Shown here: in pieces, positions 59,809 to 64,000 of the stretch
Layout: each line of letters begins with the position of its first letter
Numbering within the stretch: the first letter of the stretch is position 1
Assembly (NCBI RefSeq): GCF_000763385.1
Contig: NZ_JQFA01000005.1
Coordinates: 124,001 to 188,000, forward strand
DNA: 64,000 nucleotides
Direction: 5' to 3'
Source of the DNA: Leptolyngbya sp. KIOST-1
Lineage (GTDB): Bacteria > Cyanobacteriota > Cyanobacteriia > Phormidesmidales > Phormidesmidaceae
The notes under the pieces: generated by a model
What the model was told of the DNA's origin: nothing
Database searches by the model: none
What the model saw: only the letters and a program-made list of their open reading frames with translations
Translations under genes and position numbers: made by a program

Positions 59809-60478
59809 ACAATTTCGGCAACTCGGTGTCGAGGCCAAAGGCCTGGGCGGGCGGCAACTGCAGCACGCTAAGCAACCCATCGAGCATGTACTGTACCGCC
59901 AGCGCCGCCAGCAGCACCCCCAGCACCCGGGTCACCACATTGATGCCAATCTGGCCCAGCAGCTTGCCCAGGGGCTGGGACAGCAGCAAAAAGACATAGC
60001 ACAACAAAATGACCACCCCCGCTGCCGCCAGCACCACGCTGAGGCCCAGGTAGTAGTTGGTGGACTCCCGCGACAGCACCAGAATACTGGCCAGGCTGCC
60101 CGGCCCGGCAATCAGCGGAATCGCCAGGGGAAAGACGCTCACGTCCTGCCGCACCTCGGCCTCCTGGGCCTCGGCCTCGGTTTCGCGCTCCTGGTGCACA
60201 AAGATCATGTCGAGGGCAATTTTAAACAGCAAAAACCCTGCCGCTATTTGAAAGGCCTGCAGGCTAATGCCCAGGTTGTGCAGCAGGTAGGCCCCCGTGA
60301 GCCCAAAGCCCAGCAGAATGATGGCCGACACCACCACGGCTCGGGTGGCGATCTGGGTTTGCTCGGCTGCGGTGCGATCGCTCACCAGAGCCAGGTACAA
60401 GGGCGTCAGCCCCACCGGGTCGATCACCACGAATAGCGTAAAAAAGGCTTTGGCAAACAGCGGCAAAACGAAGGGCAT
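59807..60478 (-). CDS. MarC family integral membrane protein
   Basis: A 223-residue protein with six predicted membrane helices. FFTLFVVIDPVGLTPLYLAL near the N terminus, FPLAIPLIAGPGSLASILVL (~115-135) and GINVVTRVLGVLLAALAVQYMLDGL near the C terminus are all characteristic of the MarC/UPF0056 family. Its role in transport is unproven. The stop sits within the convergent terminator. Confidence 0.9.
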   Translation of the reverse strand: MPFVLPLFAKAFFTLFVVIDPVGLTPLYLALVSDRTAAEQTQIATRAVVVSAIILLGFGLTGAYLLHNLGISLQAFQIAAGFLLFKIALDMIFVHQERETEAEAQEAEVRQDVSVFPLAIPLIAGPGSLASILVLSRESTNYYLGLSVVLAAAGVVILLCYVFLLLSQPLGKLLGQIGINVVTRVLGVLLAALAVQYMLDGLLSVLQLPPAQAFGLDTELPKL

Positions 60479-60804
60479 GGGGTCGACTGGGAGATTTCCT
60501 AAAATTTAACGTCGTTTTGGAATGGGTCATCAAATCAAATTGGAATCGCGTCACCCCAATGCAAGGCAGGAGGTTGGCGCAGGGGCAGCGGCGAAGCTAA
60601 GCCAGAGGCCTGACGGTGTTTGCCCAGCCCAACTCAGCTCCGTTGGCTTGAAATTAAGTTTGGTAACGCTACAGCTCAGCCAGCCTTACAAATACAGCCA
60701 ACAACACCGATTAATTTGAAAGCCTTGGTAAGGGACGTCGCCCCGCTGGTCTACGCTGGGCAACATACAGGTAATTTTGAGGGGTGCCACCCCCCGCCCC
60801 CTCT
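60479..60804. other. Intergenic region
   Basis: About 325 bp between divergent marC and the adenylate cyclase gene. Purine-rich and pyrimidine-rich tracts are present, and several short frames are open, but none has a ribosome site or coding-like content. Promoters for both genes must lie here. Confidence 0.5.
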
Positions 60805-62598
60805 ATGAATCTGCGTCACAAAACTCTGCTCCTGACGACCCTCCCCCTGCTGGGGCTGATGGCCATTTTGTTTGGCAGTTTTTCGATGATCTTGCAGCGC
60901 AGCTATGGCCGCCTCGAACGGCAGGACGCCGAGCGCAACTTGCAGCGGGTCAACCAGGTGATGGCGGGCGATCTGGCTCAACTCCAGAGTCTCACGGAGG
61001 ACTGGGCTGCCTGGAATGATACCTACTCCTTCATTCGAAGCGGTGACCCTGACTATGTGGAGTCCAACCTCAGCAAATACGCCTTCGAGAGTTTGCAGCT
61101 CAATCTGGTCGCCTTTGTAGACCCGACGGGGGAGATTGTCTACGGCACCAGCTATGACTTCGAGAGCAGAGCTTTTTCGCCGCTGCCGCCCGATCTACCG
61201 CCGCAGCTGACCCCCGGCAGCCCGCTAGTGCAGTTTGAGCACCTGGCCGCCCACCACGAGGGGCTAATCGTTATCGACGGTCGGCTGATGCTGGTGGTCG
61301 TGGAGCCGATTTTGCGCAGCGATGCCACCGGGCCCGCCCGCGGTGCCCTGCTGATGGGCCGTTACGTGAGCCCGGCGGTGGTTGAATCCCTGGCTCTGCG
61401 CACCCGCCTTAATTTACATCTACACCCACTGCCTGAATCTGCGATCGCCGCCAACGAACTGCCAGACAGGCTTCAGTCCATTCTCGCCAGCCTGGAGAAA
61501 GCGCCCGACCCGGCCCCGACCCTGGTGCAACCCCAATCCGCCGATACCCTGGCTGGCTACATGCTGTGGCCCGACCTCTACGGCCAGCCCCAGGCCCTGC
61601 TGGAGGTCCGACTGCCCCGCGAGATCTACTACCAGGGGCAGGTTAGCCGCCACTACCTGGGCTGGTCACTGCTGGGGTCGTGCCTGGTGTTTACGGGCGG
61701 AATGCTGCTGCTGCTCGATCGCGTTATTTTGCGACGGCTGCTGGGGCTGAGCCAGCAGGTCCAGCAGATTGGTCGCTCCAACGACCTCAGCCAGCGGGTG
61801 ACGGTGCCGGGCACCGACGAGCTGAGCCACCTGGGTAACCAGATCAACGACATGCTGGGGGAGCTGCAGATCAGCCGTGAAAAACTGACCGCCGAACAGC
61901 AAAAGGCCGAGCAGCTGCTGCTGAACATTCTGCCCGCGCCGATCGCGGGGGAACTCATGCAAACCAAGGCCTCTATTCCGCAGCACTTCGACGAGGTGAC
62001 CATTCTCTTTGCCGATATCGTCGGCTTTACCAGCCTCTCCAACCGGATGTCCCCCATTCGGCTGGTCGACCTGCTCAACCAAATTTTCTCCGCCTTCGAC
62101 AGCCTGGCCGAGCAGCTGGGGCTAGAGAAAATCAAGACCATCGGCGATGCCTATATGGTGGCCGCTGGACTGCCCACGCCCAAGGACGACCATGCCGAGG
62201 CGATCGCTGAAATGGCCCTGGCCATGCAGCAGGTGACGGCCTCATTTAAGGCGGAATCGGGAGAGCCAATCGAAATTCGTATTGGCATCAACACCGGGGT
62301 GGTGGTCGCCGGGGTGATTGGCACCAAAAAGTTTATCTACGACCTCTGGGGCGATGCCGTCAACGTGGCCAGCCGCATGGAGTCGTCGAGCGAGCCGGGC
62401 CAGATTCAGGTGACCGCCGCCACCTACGAAAGACTCAAGGACAACTATCGGCTCGAAAAACGCGGCTGTATTGCCGTCAAGGGCCGGGGCGAGATGGAAA
62501 CCTACTGGCTGCGCGGACACCGTCCCGACTCCCTGTTTTGCCCGCTAAAGACCGTAAACGCTGCTTCTGGCAGCACCGAACTGCCCACGGTCACTTAG
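60805..62598 (+). CDS. CHASE4-HAMP class III adenylate cyclase
   Basis: A 597-residue membrane-bound cyclase. TM1 ~8-28, an extracytoplasmic CHASE4-type sensor (~35-270, with DWAAWNDTYSF), TM2 ~280-302, HAMP ~302-355, then the cyclase domain. The two metal Asp are D404 (LFADIVGF) and D448 (KTIGDAYM); the purine-specifying residues are Lys444 (EKIKTIG) and Asp513 (IYDLWGDAVN), the pair that selects ATP, with transition-state Asn/Arg in NVASRME. The ATG at 60805 is preferred to a GTG at 60784 inside a C-run. The sensed signal is unknown. Confidence 0.93.
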   Translation: MNLRHKTLLLTTLPLLGLMAILFGSFSMILQRSYGRLERQDAERNLQRVNQVMAGDLAQLQSLTEDWAAWNDTYSFIRSGDPDYVESNLSKYAFESLQLNLVAFVDPTGEIVYGTSYDFESRAFSPLPPDLPPQLTPGSPLVQFEHLAAHHEGLIVIDGRLMLVVVEPILRSDATGPARGALLMGRYVSPAVVESLALRTRLNLHLHPLPESAIAANELPDRLQSILASLEKAPDPAPTLVQPQSADTLAGYMLWPDLYGQPQALLEVRLPREIYYQGQVSRHYLGWSLLGSCLVFTGGMLLLLDRVILRRLLGLSQQVQQIGRSNDLSQRVTVPGTDELSHLGNQINDMLGELQISREKLTAEQQKAEQLLLNILPAPIAGELMQTKASIPQHFDEVTILFADIVGFTSLSNRMSPIRLVDLLNQIFSAFDSLAEQLGLEKIKTIGDAYMVAAGLPTPKDDHAEAIAEMALAMQQVTASFKAESGEPIEIRIGINTGVVVAGVIGTKKFIYDLWGDAVNVASRMESSSEPGQIQVTAATYERLKDNYRLEKRGCIAVKGRGEMETYWLRGHRPDSLFCPLKTVNAASGSTELPTVT

Positions 62599-62732
62599 GC
62601 TAGCCCCTTCAGCCTGGGTTAGCCTGAGTTTGAATTAACGCCGTCCCCTACAGGAATAACCGTCCCGGCTGTATCAGGAAGATAAGATAGCGTTGAGCCG
62701 AATCTAAAAAATGATGGCACTAAGCTTTAATA

Positions 62733-62804
62733 AGCGGGTAACGCGATTCGAACGCGCGACATTCACCTTGGCAAGGTGACGCTCTACCACTGAGCTATAC
62801 CCGC
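62733..62804 (-). tRNA. tRNA-Gly (anticodon GCC)
   Basis: The minus strand from 62804 folds as a full cloverleaf: acceptor stem GCGGGTA/TACCCGC, D arm GCTCAGTGGTAGAGC, anticodon arm CACCTTGCCAAGGTG with GCC, and T arm with GTTCGAATC. The discriminator at 62733 is U, standard for bacterial glycine tRNA. CCA is not encoded (TTA follows). Confidence 0.96.
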
Positions 62805-62904
62805 ATAAAAACCAGAGTCGGAGGTGTTCGTTCGCTGGTTTTGACTTTACCTAGAATCTCAAAAAACGGTGACTATGTCAACATCCTTTTGGATTTTTTT
62901 GAGT

Positions 62905-63480
62905 CTAGGCCGAGCCCGATTCTGGGCCAATCACCGGCTGTGCCGTTACCGCCACCCCAGGCCCCAGGCGAGCCGCACCATTGGCGGCACCGCTGCCCAT
63001 CACCGAGTGAATCTGCCCCATCAGGCTGGCCATTTCCAGGGCGCTCATGGCGTAGTCCCAGCCGTGGTTAGCCTTGATGCCCGCCCGCTCCAGGGCCTGC
63101 TGCAGGGTGTCGGTGGTGAGTACCCCAAAGATGATCGGTACCCCGGTTTGAAATCCAGCGGCGGCGACGCCCTTGGCCACCTCTGCCGCCACATAGTCAA
63201 AGTGGGGAGTAGAGCCGCGAATGACGGCCCCCAGGCAGATAATGGCGTTGTAGCGCCCGCTGAGCGCCAGTTGGCGAGCTACCAGCGGAATCTCAAAACT
63301 GCCCGGTACCCAGGCGTAGTCCACCTGAGTACCCTCGGGGCTAACGTCGATGCCGTGGCGCTTGAGGCAGTCCTGACAGCCCTCCAGCAGTTTGCCTGTG
63401 ACTAAATCGTTGAATCGGCCCAGCACAATGGCAAACCGGGGAGACCCTGTGGAAACTAACGTGCCTTCAAATACCGCCAT
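62905..63480 (-). CDS. ribH: 6,7-dimethyl-8-ribityllumazine synthase
   Basis: A 191-residue enzyme condensing diaminouracil with dihydroxybutanone phosphate in riboflavin synthesis. Motifs include ARFN-like [26 protein letters not shown] (~58-72), [22 protein letters not shown] (~83-104, with the catalytic His) and [16 protein letters not shown] (~118-133). A tail of ~30 Gly/Ala-rich residues follows the core. It starts 13 bp after psbZ, forming the psbZ-ribH pair found in other cyanobacteria. Confidence 0.96.
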   Translation of the reverse strand: MAVFEGTLVSTGSPRFAIVLGRFNDLVTGKLLEGCQDCLKRHGIDVSPEGTQVDYAWVPGSFEIPLVARQLALSGRYNAIICLGAVIRGSTPHFDYVAAEVAKGVAAAGFQTGVPIIFGVLTTDTLQQALERAGIKANHGWDYAMSALEMASLMGQIHSVMGSGAANGAARLGPGVAVTAQPVIGPESGSA

Positions 63481-63493
63481 AAAAAATTAGTAT

Positions 63494-63682
63494 CTACACC
63501 ACAAAGTAGTTGAGGCCGCCGACGACAACCACCAGCACACCCCAGATAATGGAGCCAAACAGGATCAGTTTCTTGGACTGGTCCCAGTCCTGGGGAGAGG
63601 CGTAGGCCACCGGCACATACACCACCAGCACAAATGACATCAGCACCAGGGCAAACAGCGCGAGTTGAAACAGAATTACCAT
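63494..63682 (-). CDS. psbZ: Photosystem II protein Z (PsbZ, Ycf9)
   Basis: A 62-residue two-helix membrane protein of photosystem [23 protein letters not shown] and, after [37 protein letters not shown] give the typical pair of transmembrane helices. The ATG at 63682 matches known PsbZ N termini; the frame runs on to 63733. It supports the PSII antenna interface. Directly upstream of ribH, as in other cyanobacteria. Confidence 0.95.
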   Translation of the reverse strand: MVILFQLALFALVLMSFVLVVYVPVAYASPQDWDQSKKLILFGSIIWGVLVVVVGGLNYFVV

Positions 63683-63842
63683 TGGTTTATCTTTAGCTCT
63701 CTCAAACACAGCAGCGGAGACGGCGGTAAGCAACCCGGCAAATAGCCCAGAACCAGGTTAGCAGCCACACTACCCTAACCAGTACGCTATCAGAAAGAGG
63801 CCCCTGGGAAAAGTACGGTTTCAAAAGATACGACCCCAACCT

Positions 63843-64000
63843 ATGGACCTAGTGCTCTGCCACACCACCGCCGACTTTGACACCCTGGGGGCCGCCGTGG
63901 GGCTGGCCCGCCTGCAGCCGGGACGGCGAATCGTGTTAACCGGGGGCAGTCACCCCACGGTGCAGCGGTTTTTGGCCCTCCACCGCGACGAGTACCCGCT
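63843..64000 (+). CDS. CBS-domain/poly(A)-polymerase-like protein (5' end only)
   Basis: The window ends after ~53 codons. The start [20 protein letters not shown], followed by a [23 protein letters not shown] segment, is the N-terminal DHH-like portion of the cyanobacterial CBS-domain proteins that carry a C-terminal tRNA nucleotidyltransferase/poly(A) polymerase domain. Those domains lie outside the window. Assignment rests on the N-terminal match only. Confidence 0.65.
   Translation, partial: MDLVLCHTTADFDTLGAAVGLARLQPGRRIVLTGGSHPTVQRFLALHRDEYP

Overview
The window comes from a cyanobacterial chromosome of fairly high G+C. The evidence is psbZ next to ribH, a ferredoxin-type nirA with a NarB-type nitrate reductase, ntcB and cnaT-like regulators, a SigF-type sigma factor, cyanobacteria-typical families (DUF1350, a VTE6-like DUF92 protein) and very frequent GCGATCGC (HIP1) octamers. 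The mix of families suggests a filamentous Leptolyngbya/Nodosilinea-like lineage; that placement is inference.

Layout. 0-12 kb holds housekeeping and signalling genes: the 5' end of a DegT-family aminotransferase, ribD, a thioredoxin-like protein, a CHASE2-GGDEF-EAL protein, a DUF92 kinase-like protein, an anti-sigma-type ATPase, DUF1350, an alpha/beta hydrolase-fold protein, thioredoxin, folK, a Nudix hydrolase, a HAD phosphatase and sigF. 12-19 kb holds an Lhr-type helicase, a 45-residue charged protein missed by length filters, and a tight topoisomerase IB - sulfotransferase - mtnP run. 19-28 kb is a nitrate-assimilation locus: cnaT-like, ntcB, a secreted unknown, a HEAT-repeat protein, nirA and narB. 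The nirA promoter carries a perfect NtcA box (GTA-N8-TAC, N22, TAN3T). No nitrate transporter gene lies in the locus.

28-43 kb is a polysaccharide locus: GDP-mannose 4,6-dehydratase, several GT4 and GT2 glycosyltransferases, a three-module methyltransferase/glycosyltransferase protein of about 1030 residues, a methyltransferase, and a Wzm/Wzt-type ABC exporter. From about 31.7 to 43.3 kb the DNA is clearly richer in A+T and includes 1.3 kb with no convincing gene, which points to horizontal acquisition or recombination.

43-64 kb returns to core-like DNA: a metal ABC permease coupled to a DUF1232 protein, an aldo/keto reductase, a helicase with a C-terminal zinc ribbon, a membrane glycosyltransferase, an MPGP-type phosphatase, a cell-wall amidase, two response regulators, an M24 peptidase, a cobalamin riboswitch followed by an unrecognised gene and a DUF1636 gene, an AllA-like protein, an alanine/serine-glyoxylate-type aminotransferase with a strong terminator, MarC, a CHASE4-HAMP adenylate cyclase, tRNA-Gly(GCC), psbZ-ribH, and the start of a CBS/poly(A)-polymerase-like gene.

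Most interesting: the B12-riboswitch-controlled unknown gene, the exact NtcA promoter, the in-frame palindromic repeat inside the Lhr-type helicase, an alpha/beta hydrolase that lacks its nucleophile, and the A+T-rich glycan island with its multi-module transferase. No CRISPR array, intact insertion sequence or prophage was seen.
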